Below, piece by piece: positions 6,925 through 13,279 of a stretch of DNA of 14,189 nt. Numbering within the stretch: position 1 is the stretch's first letter; the number at the start of each line of letters is the position of its first letter. Under the pieces are notes generated by a model, which worked only from the letters and a program-made list of their open reading frames with translations, searched no databases and was not told the origin of the DNA. Both the position numbers and the translations under genes were made by a program. Where the stretch lies: NCBI GenBank assembly GCA_964517215.1, contig CAZFBR010000038.1, forward strand, positions 1 to 14,189, in the 5' to 3' direction. Source of the stretch: CAZFBR01 sp035353495 [NCBI: uncultured bacterium] (lineage in GTDB: Bacteria; DAOPZR01).

Positions 6925-7857
6925 ATGGAACTTAATCGGGACAATACAGAACCGCAGGCGTTTCCCGGCAGCAGCGTTCGGCACGAAGGTGACGCTGACA
7001 GTCAAGAGGATGGTGCGATCACCGTCGGCCGGCCGACCCGCGCAGAAATGGATATTGCGGCGTCCTGGGCGGACATCGAGGGGTGGAACGTCGGCCTGCA
7101 TGACGTCGAGCTGTACCACGAATACGGCACGGAAGGTTTTCTCGTCGCCCGCCAGGGCGGAAGGCCGGTTGGGTTCATATTCTCCATTTTCTTTCCGGAC
7201 AAAACCGCGGCCTGCGGGGTTTTTATCGTCGAGAAGAACCGGCGGAACGGGAGTATCGGGCGGGTCCTCGGCCGGGCGGTGCTCAAACTGCATTACGGTT
7301 GGAACGTCGCCACCATGGCGGTGGCGGACAAGGTGCATGCCTACAGCACGTTTGGTTATCAGGCAGCGTACCCAATCAAACGGTATGAAGGTTTAGCCAG
7401 CGGCCGGCCGGCCCCGGCCGGCCCGGCGCAGCTGGTGCCGCTGACGTCGCCGACAGATCTGCCGCTGGCGGCTATTGCCGCATACGACCGGCATTGTTTT
7501 CCCGCCGACCGCACGCGGTTGCTGCGGTTGTGGTGCTCCCAGCCGGGGACGGTGACCATGGCGGCGATGGTGGACGGGGTGCTGGCCGGGTATGGCGTCA
7601 GCCGAATCGGCCAGCAGGGCTGTTGCATCGAGCCGCTCTTCGCTGATAACCGGGCGATTGCCGAACAGCTGCTGCACGGCTTGCTGGCGCAGGCGCCGGC
7701 CGGCACGCCTTACATCATCGACATTGCGTGCAACAACCCCCAGGCCTGTGCCATGGTCGCGGCTCACGGCTGGAAGTTCCGTTTTGCCACCATGCGCATG
7801 TACAGCCGGTACATCCCGGCAATCGACAGCTGGCGCGTGTACGGCGATTTTCTCTGA
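6925..7857 (+). CDS. Two-domain GNAT N-acetyltransferase, paralogue of the 4158-5000 gene
   Basis: This protein is 310 residues from ATG 6925. From about residue 31 it aligns along its whole length with the 4158-5000 product: both share GRPTR, AEGWN/IEGWN, EGFLVAR, CGVFIV/SGVFIV, an NGxIGRxLGRA acetyl-CoA loop, LPLAAIAAYDR, and a C-terminal MYSR...GDFL/GEFL end. The start is uncertain. The frame is open back to 6730, but that ATG lies against the -10 hexamer. Starts at 6790, 6838 and 6925 remain, and none has a strong ribosome site. About 30 extra N-terminal residues, polar and Glu/Asp-rich, are not in the paralogue. It has its own promoter and follows the operon by about 290 bases. The two copies probably arose by duplication and may acylate related substrates. 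Confidence 0.78.
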   Translation: MELNRDNTEPQAFPGSSVRHEGDADSQEDGAITVGRPTRAEMDIAASWADIEGWNVGLHDVELYHEYGTEGFLVARQGGRPVGFIFSIFFPDKTAACGVFIVEKNRRNGSIGRVLGRAVLKLHYGWNVATMAVADKVHAYSTFGYQAAYPIKRYEGLASGRPAPAGPAQLVPLTSPTDLPLAAIAAYDRHCFPADRTRLLRLWCSQPGTVTMAAMVDGVLAGYGVSRIGQQGCCIEPLFADNRAIAEQLLHGLLAQAPAGTPYIIDIACNNPQACAMVAAHGWKFRFATMRMYSRYIPAIDSWRVYGDFL

Positions 7858-7876
7858 ACGCAGTTCCCCCGATAAT

Positions 7877-7927
7877 TTGCAGCCGGCTGCACGGTATGGT
7901 ACAAAGTGGCGGGGTGCCGGCCGGCAC
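7877..7927 (+). promoter_or_regulatory. Possible promoter with two perfect palindromes before the Na/Pi-like gene
   Basis: TTGCAG (7877-7882) and TACAAA (7900-7905), 17 bases apart, make a weak promoter candidate. A perfect 12-base palindrome, GCAGCCGGCTGC (7879-7890), overlaps the -35. A perfect 14-base palindrome, GTGCCGGCCGGCAC (7914-7927), lies just after the expected start. This placement would suit operators, but GC-rich palindromes are not rare here. Confidence 0.35.
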
Positions 7928-8055
7928 AATGGGGGAGCGAATGGCGATGCCATCGCGCATACTGGCGTGAATAATTCGAACTGGTGGTGTGGTCTGCGGC
8001 TGCGGGGTGTGGTGTGCTGGCCCGCTGCTGCCCGGCCGTGGGATATTGTGCAATC

Positions 8056-9663
8056 ATGAACGGCGTGATGATGGGCGGACTGGCGGGCGGGTTGGGCCTG
8101 CTGCTGTTGGGGCAATACTACCTGACTGCAGGCACCGAAGGGGCCGCGGGCATGTTTCGTCGCGCGGGCTGGCCGCGCCTCGCCCGGCAGCGGGGCGGTG
8201 TGCTGCTGGCGGGGATGCTCTTTGGTCTGCTGCAGCAATCGGCGCCGGCGGCAATTGCGGCGCAACTGGGCTATCTGGTGAGCGGTGTGCTGGCGCCCGG
8301 ACTGGCGCTGGCGGGTCTGACGGCCGCGCCCGCCGGTGCGGCGCTGGTCTGTATGCTGTTCATTGTCCCGCTGGGCGACCAGGCCTGGCTGCTGGCCGGC
8401 CTCGCGGTGATGCTGTTCATGGCGCTGCGCAGCAGCCGGTTCCGGCATCTGGCGCGGATCCTGCTGGGGGTGGCGCTGGCGCTGGCGGCGGCGGCACTAC
8501 TGACGGAAAGCTGGTCGGGCGTGGCGGCCGACGGTTTGGCGGCATTCAGCGCCAATAATCCTGGCGGACTGGGTCGCTGCCTGCTGGCGGGCGTTTTTGG
8601 CGCGCTGCTGTTTCGCTCGACGCTGGTGGTATTCGTTTTGACCGCCACGTTTTGGTCGGCGGGCGGCATCGGCTTTGCCGGCGCGACCATGGTGCTGCTC
8701 GGTGAATTGGCGGGGAGTGCGCTGGCCGGCTGGCTGGCGCTGCCGGCGGATATGCCGGCGGTGCGACGGCTGGCGCTCGCGCAACTCGCGGTGGTCATGC
8801 TGACCGTGCTGCCGCTGGTGCTGCTACTGGCGCCGGGGGTGGCTGCACTGGCGGAACTCAATCGCCAATGGTATGCGCCGCTGACGCTGACGCCTGCGGC
8901 GCTGGCGCCGCTGGGTATGGCGAATCTGGCGCTGGTGCTGCTGCTGCCGCGCCTGCTGGCGGCGGCGGCGGGTTTGGTTCTGTCACCGCTGGCGGGCTTG
9001 GGTTTGGCGAAGACGGAGGTCCTGCAGCCGGTGCGTCTGACCGGCGCGGTCATGGCCGCGCCGGAGAGTGCGATGGATTTCATTGCGCATGAACTGGCGC
9101 GCCAGGCGGGCCGGCTGCCGGAATATCTCGAACAGGCCCGGCAGGCGCTCGCGGGCACCGGCACGGGCGAAGCCGCGCTGACGGCGCTGGAACGCGAGCT
9201 GCAGGGCCAGACGGCACGCATAGAAGAGGGACTCTCCGGCATGACCAACCGCGACCTGTCGCCGGAAAGCGCCCGCCGGCTGATCAATCTGGCGCATCGC
9301 CAGCAGGCGCTGGTGAGCGTGGCCGGGCAGGTGCGGCAGTTCGCCGGGATCGCCGCGCGCCGCGAATTTTCAGCAGCAGTTGCGGATACCATGGAGAATT
9401 TCCTCGAAGCACTCGACGCCCTGCTGTTGACCATGGTCGAGGCGACGCAGCGGCCGCAGGTCGGCGAGATCGGCATGCTGCTGAGTGCGACGGAGAACCG
9501 CGGCGCCACCCTGGAAAAACTGCGCAGTGTGTACCTGACGGGTGAACGGACCATGGAACTGGCCGATCGCACCGCCCTGCTCGGGACCATCAATCATTTC
9601 GAGATTTGCGCCTGGTCGCTGCACCGCTACGGCGAACTGCTCTTCGCCGCCGAAACCGACTGA
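8056..9663 (+). CDS. Na/Pi-cotransporter-like membrane protein with PhoU-like C-terminal domain
   Basis: This is a 535-residue protein from ATG 8056. Residues 1 to about 330 are strongly hydrophobic with eight or more membrane segments arranged as two similar halves. Residues 340-535 are soluble and helical, in the manner of the PhoU-like tail of bacterial Na/Pi-cotransporter II (NptA/YjbB-type) proteins. The family's QSSSA motifs are degenerate: GLLQQSAPAAIA near residue 60 and FRSTLVVF near residue 180, and GANIGTT is replaced by GELAGSA. Either it carries something other than phosphate or it has become a sensor. The frame is open from 7984, but those extra residues are Cys-rich and lack a hydrophobic start. 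The ribosome site before 8056 is weak, so the start is uncertain. It stands alone. Confidence 0.65.
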   Translation: MNGVMMGGLAGGLGLLLLGQYYLTAGTEGAAGMFRRAGWPRLARQRGGVLLAGMLFGLLQQSAPAAIAAQLGYLVSGVLAPGLALAGLTAAPAGAALVCMLFIVPLGDQAWLLAGLAVMLFMALRSSRFRHLARILLGVALALAAAALLTESWSGVAADGLAAFSANNPGGLGRCLLAGVFGALLFRSTLVVFVLTATFWSAGGIGFAGATMVLLGELAGSALAGWLALPADMPAVRRLALAQLAVVMLTVLPLVLLLAPGVAALAELNRQWYAPLTLTPAALAPLGMANLALVLLLPRLLAAAAGLVLSPLAGLGLAKTEVLQPVRLTGAVMAAPESAMDFIAHELARQAGRLPEYLEQARQALAGTGTGEAALTALERELQGQTARIEEGLSGMTNRDLSPESARRLINLAHRQQALVSVAGQVRQFAGIAARREFSAAVADTMENFLEALDALLLTMVEATQRPQVGEIGMLLSATENRGATLEKLRSVYLTGERTMELADRTALLGTINHFEICAWSLHRYGELLFAAETD

Positions 9664-9694
9664 TTGCCGGCCGGCGGCGGCTGTTTTGTTACGT

Positions 9695-9759
9695 CCGTGA
9701 CGATGAGTGCGCTGCGTTGAGCCGCGCCAGCGGCGAAGCGCAACAGCGCGAAGTTGGCC
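9695..9759 (-). repeat. attC-like recombination site closing cassette 2
   Basis: Read on the minus strand, the site runs R'' GGCCAAC (9759-9753), then L-type arms GCGCT (9749-9745) and AGCGC (9713-9709), and R' GTCACGG (9701-9695). CAAC/GTTG pair next to the L arms, with unpaired bases on one side. A small GCCGC/GCGGC hairpin (9721-9734) forms the terminal structure. R'' is the exact complement of GTTGGCC at 11901-11895, the opposite end of the same cassette. R' departs from the GTTRRRY consensus, which would fit an array end or decay. Confidence 0.6.
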
Positions 9760-9901
9760 GAGTGTCTCCTGATTTCATTGCTAACTTTCCCTTCCATCTG
9801 CCAACGCGTAGCGATGATCGCACTGTATCACCTGCCAGGGCCACCGTCGAAGTGGACCAATTGCGAGGACACACGCCAATCAAACCCAGTGTGACAGATG
9901 A

Positions 9902-10819
9902 TCAGGGGAGGCGCGCCAGATCCATTTTCAAGCCACTGACCGTTGTGGTTTCGCTCTGAATATTGACCAGATAGAGAAATCGCTCGCCCTGATCAAGTGC
10001 TATGGTTGTCACCGGCGTCATTAGCACGGGGAGCTTCCTCACTTCCCGGCCATCTGCCCAATCGACGACCCGAATCAAGGAAGCACCCAAGAGCCGCGAA
10101 TTATTAATTGCTTCGTGATCAAAGGCAAAAACCCGGCCGCGACGTTTGGCTAAAATCCCATACGAGTGCGCATGCCACCCGAGCTGTGTGCGGAAGAGGC
10201 GTTTCCCCTGATCTGTGTATTTCTCAATGGTGAGCGGGCCGCATTCCGCCCAAATGATCCCCACATACCGATTATCACCGATTACCTGTGGCGTTCCCGA
10301 CAGTATGGTGCTGTGTGATCCATCTGAATGTAAACTCACCGCCTGCGAACCGCCAGAGGGGATGAAAGAACCGCTTGGCAGAATAATCCTGGCCTGTCGA
10401 GATTCGCCTGTTCCGGAATACTCGACCGCAGCTGAGCAAGAAGAGTCGCCGCTCCAGGTTGCGATTCGTTCGCCGACCCGGAAGGCGTCAAAGGAATTGT
10501 ACTGATATTTCTCCATCGGCGGAATCAAGAGCATCGTGTCATATCGCTCAAGACGCTGGATCTGTAACCTGGAGAGCTGCTCATAATAGTACGTGGACCG
10601 ATCCGGGCGCGGGCTTGAGGTTACCTCGACGGAGGCTTGGCGCGAGGGCGACCGTAACGGCCAGCCCACCCAGTCGTGCAGAACATAGCCGAGAGTAACG
10701 AGCAGAATAATGCCTGCCGTGACGGCGAAGCGAGGGGAGATGGCATGGGCTGCGGCCATGGCAGGACTCGCAGGGGAGGCAGGAGCCGAATCAGGCATCG
10801 ATTTCCTCGGTCGATTCAT
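9902..10819 (-). CDS. Membrane-anchored protein of unknown function
   Basis: I do not recognise this 305-residue protein. A Pro/Ser/Ala-rich cytoplasmic N-terminus (about 1-30) precedes one membrane segment (about 31-47, FAVTAGIILLVTLGYVL). The remaining 255 residues would be periplasmic or extracytoplasmic. They read as repeated short beta strands (for example around RVFAFDH, LIRVVDW and FLYLVN), as in a beta-propeller-type sensor or scaffold, but no motif fixes the family. ATG 10819 overlaps the ankyrin stop (ATGA), so translation is coupled; an upstream start at 10855 would lie deep in the ankyrin gene. Codon use and GC are less extreme than in backbone genes, in keeping with import. It may act in a complex with the ankyrin protein, judged only by coupling and shared topology. 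Confidence 0.72.
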   Translation of the reverse strand: MNRPRKSMPDSAPASPASPAMAAAHAISPRFAVTAGIILLVTLGYVLHDWVGWPLRSPSRQASVEVTSSPRPDRSTYYYEQLSRLQIQRLERYDTMLLIPPMEKYQYNSFDAFRVGERIATWSGDSSCSAAVEYSGTGESRQARIILPSGSFIPSGGSQAVSLHSDGSHSTILSGTPQVIGDNRYVGIIWAECGPLTIEKYTDQGKRLFRTQLGWHAHSYGILAKRRGRVFAFDHEAINNSRLLGASLIRVVDWADGREVRKLPVLMTPVTTIALDQGERFLYLVNIQSETTTVSGLKMDLARLP

Positions 10820-11775
10820 CGTGTGCGGCGGATCAGCGCGGCGACCTGCCGCCACAGTGCTTCCTCGCCGTTTCGCGTGACCTGATCGTCGATGATGTCA
10901 AACACGGTTTTGCCTGCGGCATTGCGGATGGCAGGATCGGCGCCATGCGTGACCATGAAGGCGACAATCTTATGGGTATCTGGTGTCGGGGCGATATCAC
11001 ACGCTTCAAGATACGCCATCAGCGGCGAGTTGCCGTCCGCGTCTTTGGCGTTTATATGGGCTCCGCGCGCGATCAGCAGTTCGATCATGGAAAACGGATC
11101 ACTGCGCCTGGCCCGGTTGGCACTCGCCGCGACCAACGCCCAACGTAGCGGGGTGACGCCATGCTTATCGACGACATTAAGATCGGCGCCATGATCGAGT
11201 AGGTAACTGACCACCTCCAGATGGCCCAGCATAACCGCCGGCATCAAGGCAGTGGCGTTATCCCCATTGCGGCTATTGACATCTACACCGTGCTCCACCA
11301 GAAGAGTGACAACCGGGAGGTTATCGGCCTCAGCGGCCACATGGAGCGGGGTGTTTCCGAAATTGATATTCCGCGAGTAGCCACGGTTGGGATCGGCGCC
11401 GTGTTGCAGCAGATATCGGATAGTTTCGCTATCGCTTCGCGAGGTCGCCAATAGCAACGCCGTGGCGCCGGCTTCATCCGGTTGATTGATATCGGCACCC
11501 CATTCGATTAACATTTCCAGGGCCGGTTGGTTGCCACTTGCGATTGCGACCCGGAGGGGTGTTTCCCCGAGGGAACCCTGGGAATTTGCACTGGCGCCAC
11601 CAAGGAGCGCGAGGCGGATTCCGAGCGGATTGTTGTTCTTGACGCAAATCAGCAGGACTTCAGTGCGGAGGAATATCCAACCGGCAAGGCCGCAAATTGC
11701 CAACGCAGCGAAAATAACCAAGAGGGACCATTGGCCGCTGATTTGTCTCTTGTACCAAGGAATCGGAAATGACAT
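10816..11775 (-). CDS. Membrane-anchored ankyrin-repeat protein
   Basis: This is a 319-residue protein with one N-terminal membrane anchor (about 17-36, SLLVIFAALAICGLAGWIFL) preceded by basic residues. About seven ankyrin repeats follow (about 42-300). Clear units start at GETPLRVAI, ATALLLATS, GNTPLHVAA, ATALMPAV, VTPLRWAL and NSPLMAYL, with the usual LL-x2-GAD-x-N turns. One repeat is lengthened by an insertion (ASANRARRSDP). Ankyrin repeats bind proteins, and here the array would face the periplasm. An AAAAGGG about 11 bases before the ATG may serve as ribosome site. The stop overlaps the next gene by ATGA. Bacterial ankyrin proteins are often paired with an exported enzyme or toxin that they neutralise. 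The partner shows no such signature, so this is only a possibility. Confidence 0.85.
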   Translation of the reverse strand: MSFPIPWYKRQISGQWSLLVIFAALAICGLAGWIFLRTEVLLICVKNNNPLGIRLALLGGASANSQGSLGETPLRVAIASGNQPALEMLIEWGADINQPDEAGATALLLATSRSDSETIRYLLQHGADPNRGYSRNINFGNTPLHVAAEADNLPVVTLLVEHGVDVNSRNGDNATALMPAVMLGHLEVVSYLLDHGADLNVVDKHGVTPLRWALVAASANRARRSDPFSMIELLIARGAHINAKDADGNSPLMAYLEACDIAPTPDTHKIVAFMVTHGADPAIRNAAGKTVFDIIDDQVTRNGEEALWRQVAALIRRTR

Positions 11776-11894
11776 CGGGTCAACACCCTTTTACTGGATT
11801 AAGAATCATATTGGACAATTCGCCCCGGGTTTGTTGCCGCTGCCGCATCTGATCACAGTTCCATGTTGTTATCATGTTTGCCTCGTCGCCGTAA

Positions 11895-11957
11895 GGCCAA
11901 CGATTAGCGCTCTGCGGGCGCTGATTCTGTCGCGCCCGCAGCAGCGCAAAGTTCTGC
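11895..11957 (-). repeat. attC-like recombination site between cassettes 1 and 2
   Basis: Read on the minus strand: R'' GCAGAAC (11957-11951), a short unpaired spacer, L arm GCGCT (11947-11943), two extrahelical bases, stem TGCGGGCG (11940-11933), a 12-base loop, CGCCCGCA (11920-11913), one base, AGCGC (11911-11907), a spacer and R' GTTGGCC (11901-11895). The arms pair over 13 bp, with bulged bases on one side. This is the layout of folded attC sites: unpaired central spacer, extrahelical bases and variable terminal stem. R' fits GTTRRRY at six of seven positions. The stop codon of the cassette 1 gene (11906-11904) lies inside it, as is common for cassette genes. Confidence 0.68.
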
Positions 11958-12290
11958 ACCCATTTTTGCCTCATTCTTAAGTTCTGTTAGGACATTCCCT
12001 TTTCCCACTGTTGTATTTCCTACAATTATATCAAACGATATGCCAGGTTTTATTTCACAGTTGCTTGGCCCTAATTGGTTATATAGTGTAACTGTCACTT
12101 GGGATATTTTGTTCCATTTTCCCGTGAAATTCATGAAGCGCACAGGAATTGGAATAGCATGGCCCCAAAAAAGGAAACCCGGAGAATACCCCTCGCCGCG
12201 AGGAGTATCATCTTCGCCAACCCCCTTCCCGATAAAAAAGTGTAACTTCCGCATCAAAGCTATATGCCATCTTATACTATTTCCGCAGAA
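11901..12290 (-). mobile_element. Integron-like gene cassette 1 (390 bp)
   Basis: Its predicted start, G-TTCTGC on the minus strand (12291-12285), is the exact complement of the R'' box GCAGAAC of its attC-like site (11957-11951). It carries one small gene whose start is 20 bases from the cassette edge and whose stop lies in the attC, the usual compact design. GC content is far below that of the flanking chromosome. No integrase gene is present in the window. Confidence 0.6.
11904..12270 (-). pseudogene. Stand-alone EF-Tu domain-III-like protein, interrupted by a +1 frameshift
   Basis: ATG 12270 with GGAAA nine bases upstream starts MAYSFDAEVTLFYREGG and stops at 12210. The frame that continues, from about 12240 to the stop at 11904, reads DDTPRGEGYSPGFLFWG, a V-x-V-x-L strand, then IKPGISFDIIVGNTTVGKG. 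Together these match the third domain of EF-Tu: the F-x-AEV strand, TP...GY-P-F, and (P)G...F-I...G-TVG-G. That domain is a beta barrel which binds tRNA and contacts domain I. There is no GTPase domain. One extra base in the A6 run at 12234-12239 (plus strand) or the C5 run at 12221-12225 would explain the break. Removing it gives about 121 residues. Alternatively translation starts at ATG 12254, with no ribosome site, giving 116 residues. The last 15 residues are encoded by the attC-like site. Confidence 0.6.
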
Positions 12291-12302
12291 CGTTGTTATC
12301 AT
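12285..12302 (-). promoter_or_regulatory. attI-like junction before cassette 1
   Basis: The minus strand reads ATGATAACAAC followed by GTTCTGC. The AACAACG-TT form resembles the crossover of integron attI sites (AACAAAG-TT in attI1). No attC-type hairpin lies upstream, so this would be the platform side of the array. The same 11-mer ATGATAACAAC recurs at 11875-11865 in the cassette 2 leader. Without an integrase nearby the label is tentative. Confidence 0.4.
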
Positions 12303-12321
12303 ATGGATACATATAGTAAAA

Positions 12322-12350
12322 ATTATACCGCAATCATTGGAACAAGTCAA
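12322..12350 (-). promoter_or_regulatory. Strong sigma-70-type promoter reading into the cassette array (Pc-like)
   Basis: TTGACT (12350-12345), 17 bases, TATAAT (12327-12322) on the minus strand. It is the best match to consensus in the window. Transcription would start near 12315, about 25 bases before the predicted first cassette junction. This is the position of an integron cassette promoter, driving the EF-Tu-like gene and possibly the ankyrin pair. Confidence 0.75.
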
Positions 12351-12580
12351 TGTGGGTGTCAAAACAGTGTCACAGAAAGATGAAACCATAACGGACTGCT
12401 GGAATATGTGTTATCCCGGCGGCGAAATAGTGTGGTAAGGAGGCGAAATCGCGCTGACCCTGATAGGCACGTCGTAATACGCTTCTTATACGAAAGGGGG
12501 GAGTAACTCGGGCTCGATTCTCAATTATCGGATAATGGATGATACAGGTAGTGGACAGGCGTCGTCTCAGGGCGTGGCGG
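12351..12580. other. Intergenic stretch without a recognised gene
   Basis: This stretch lies between the Pc-like promoter and the end of the ABC ATPase gene. The left part (to about 12440) shares the low GC of the cassettes, and GC then rises. I see no integrase remnant, attC-like fold or terminator. Short open frames on both strands have no recognisable features. AAGGAGG at 12437-12443 is not followed by a start codon that opens a plausible gene. Confidence 0.5.
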
Positions 12581-13279
12581 TCAGCCGGCGTTCGGGTCGG
12601 GGGCGAGGCGGCCGTCCTCAAGGCGGATGATGCGGTCGGCAATATCCAGAATGCGGTTGTCGTGGGTGACCAGCATGATGGCGCAGTCCTGCTGGCGGGC
12701 GAGGGTCTGCATCAGATCGACGACATCGCGGCCCGACTGCTTGTCGAGCGAGGCGGTCGGTTCGTCGGCGAGCAGGATGCGCGGCCGGCCGGCGAGGGCG
12801 CGGGCGATGGCGACGCGCTGCCGCTGGCCGCCCGAGAGCTGGCCCGGGCGGTGATGCCGGCGTTCGGCCAGGCCGACGGCGCCAAGGATCTCGTGGGCGC
12901 GTTCGCGCGCGGCGGCGCGGGTCATATCGGCGTCAAGCGACAGCGCCAGCTCGATATTGAGCGACGCGCTGAGCGCGGGGAGCAGGTTGTGCTGCTGGAA
13001 GATGAACCCGATATGGCGGCGCACGCCGCGCAGCTGGCGTTCGCTCGCGGCGTTGATTTCCGTGCCGAGGATCTTCAAGCTGCCCGACTGCACGGAGCGC
13101 AGCGCGCCCACCAGGGTGAGCAGGGTGGTCTTGCCCGAACCCGACGGCCCGGTCATGATGACGATTTCTCCCTGGGCGATGGAGGCGGTAACCTCGTGCA
13201 GGATCTGCGTGCGCAGCTCGCCGCTGCCGAACCAGTGGCTGACCCCGCGAATGGCAATGGCGGGCGGACGCGCGCTCAT
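12581..13279 (-). CDS. devA: ABC transporter ATP-binding protein, DevA-type
   Basis: This is a 232-residue complete ABC ATPase. Walker A is GPSGSGKT (44-51), the Q-loop is QQHN near 95-98, the signature is LSGGQRQ (148-154), Walker B is ILLADEP (168-174) and the H-loop is His206. It belongs to the LolD/MacB-like exporter class. Pairing with a DevC-like permease points to DevA, which powers DevBCA, a tripartite exporter known for glycolipid export in cyanobacteria. ATG 13279 shares one base with the permease stop (TGATG), so the subunits are coupled. The frame is open far upstream through the permease gene, but that part is only a shadow. No DevB membrane-fusion gene is visible; it may lie upstream beyond 14189. 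Confidence 0.88.
   Translation of the reverse strand: MSARPPAIAIRGVSHWFGSGELRTQILHEVTASIAQGEIVIMTGPSGSGKTTLLTLVGALRSVQSGSLKILGTEINAASERQLRGVRRHIGFIFQQHNLLPALSASLNIELALSLDADMTRAAARERAHEILGAVGLAERRHHRPGQLSGGQRQRVAIARALAGRPRILLADEPTASLDKQSGRDVVDLMQTLARQQDCAIMLVTHDNRILDIADRIIRLEDGRLAPDPNAG

Larger units (their letters stand above)
9701..11900 (-). mobile_element. Integron-like gene cassette 2 (ankyrin and unknown membrane protein)
   Basis: The segment runs from the TTGGCC side of the attC-like site at 11901 to the G of the R' box at 9701. It holds two genes on the same strand, overlapping by ATGA, with their 3' ends toward the attC as in integron cassettes. Its GC content is visibly lower than that of the backbone genes. 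Two-gene cassettes are less common than single-gene ones but are known. The 125-base leader before the ankyrin gene contains a TATGAT (11810-11805) without a matching -35. The boundaries are inferred from box complementarity. Confidence 0.55.

Noticed and set aside
9689-9883. 64-aa minus-strand frame between the unknown membrane protein and the attC-like site
   Set aside because: It has a TTG start, Ser/Arg-rich composition and no ribosome site, and it ends past the attC-like hairpin.
12040-12438. 132-aa plus-strand open frame opposite the EF-Tu-like gene
   Set aside because: It has no ribosome site or domain signal. The opposite strand has a strong promoter and a recognisable domain.
9664-12580. 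CRISPR array or insertion sequence in the low-GC region
   Set aside because: There are no regularly spaced repeats, transposase or terminal inverted repeats. The only paired elements are the attC-like hairpins.
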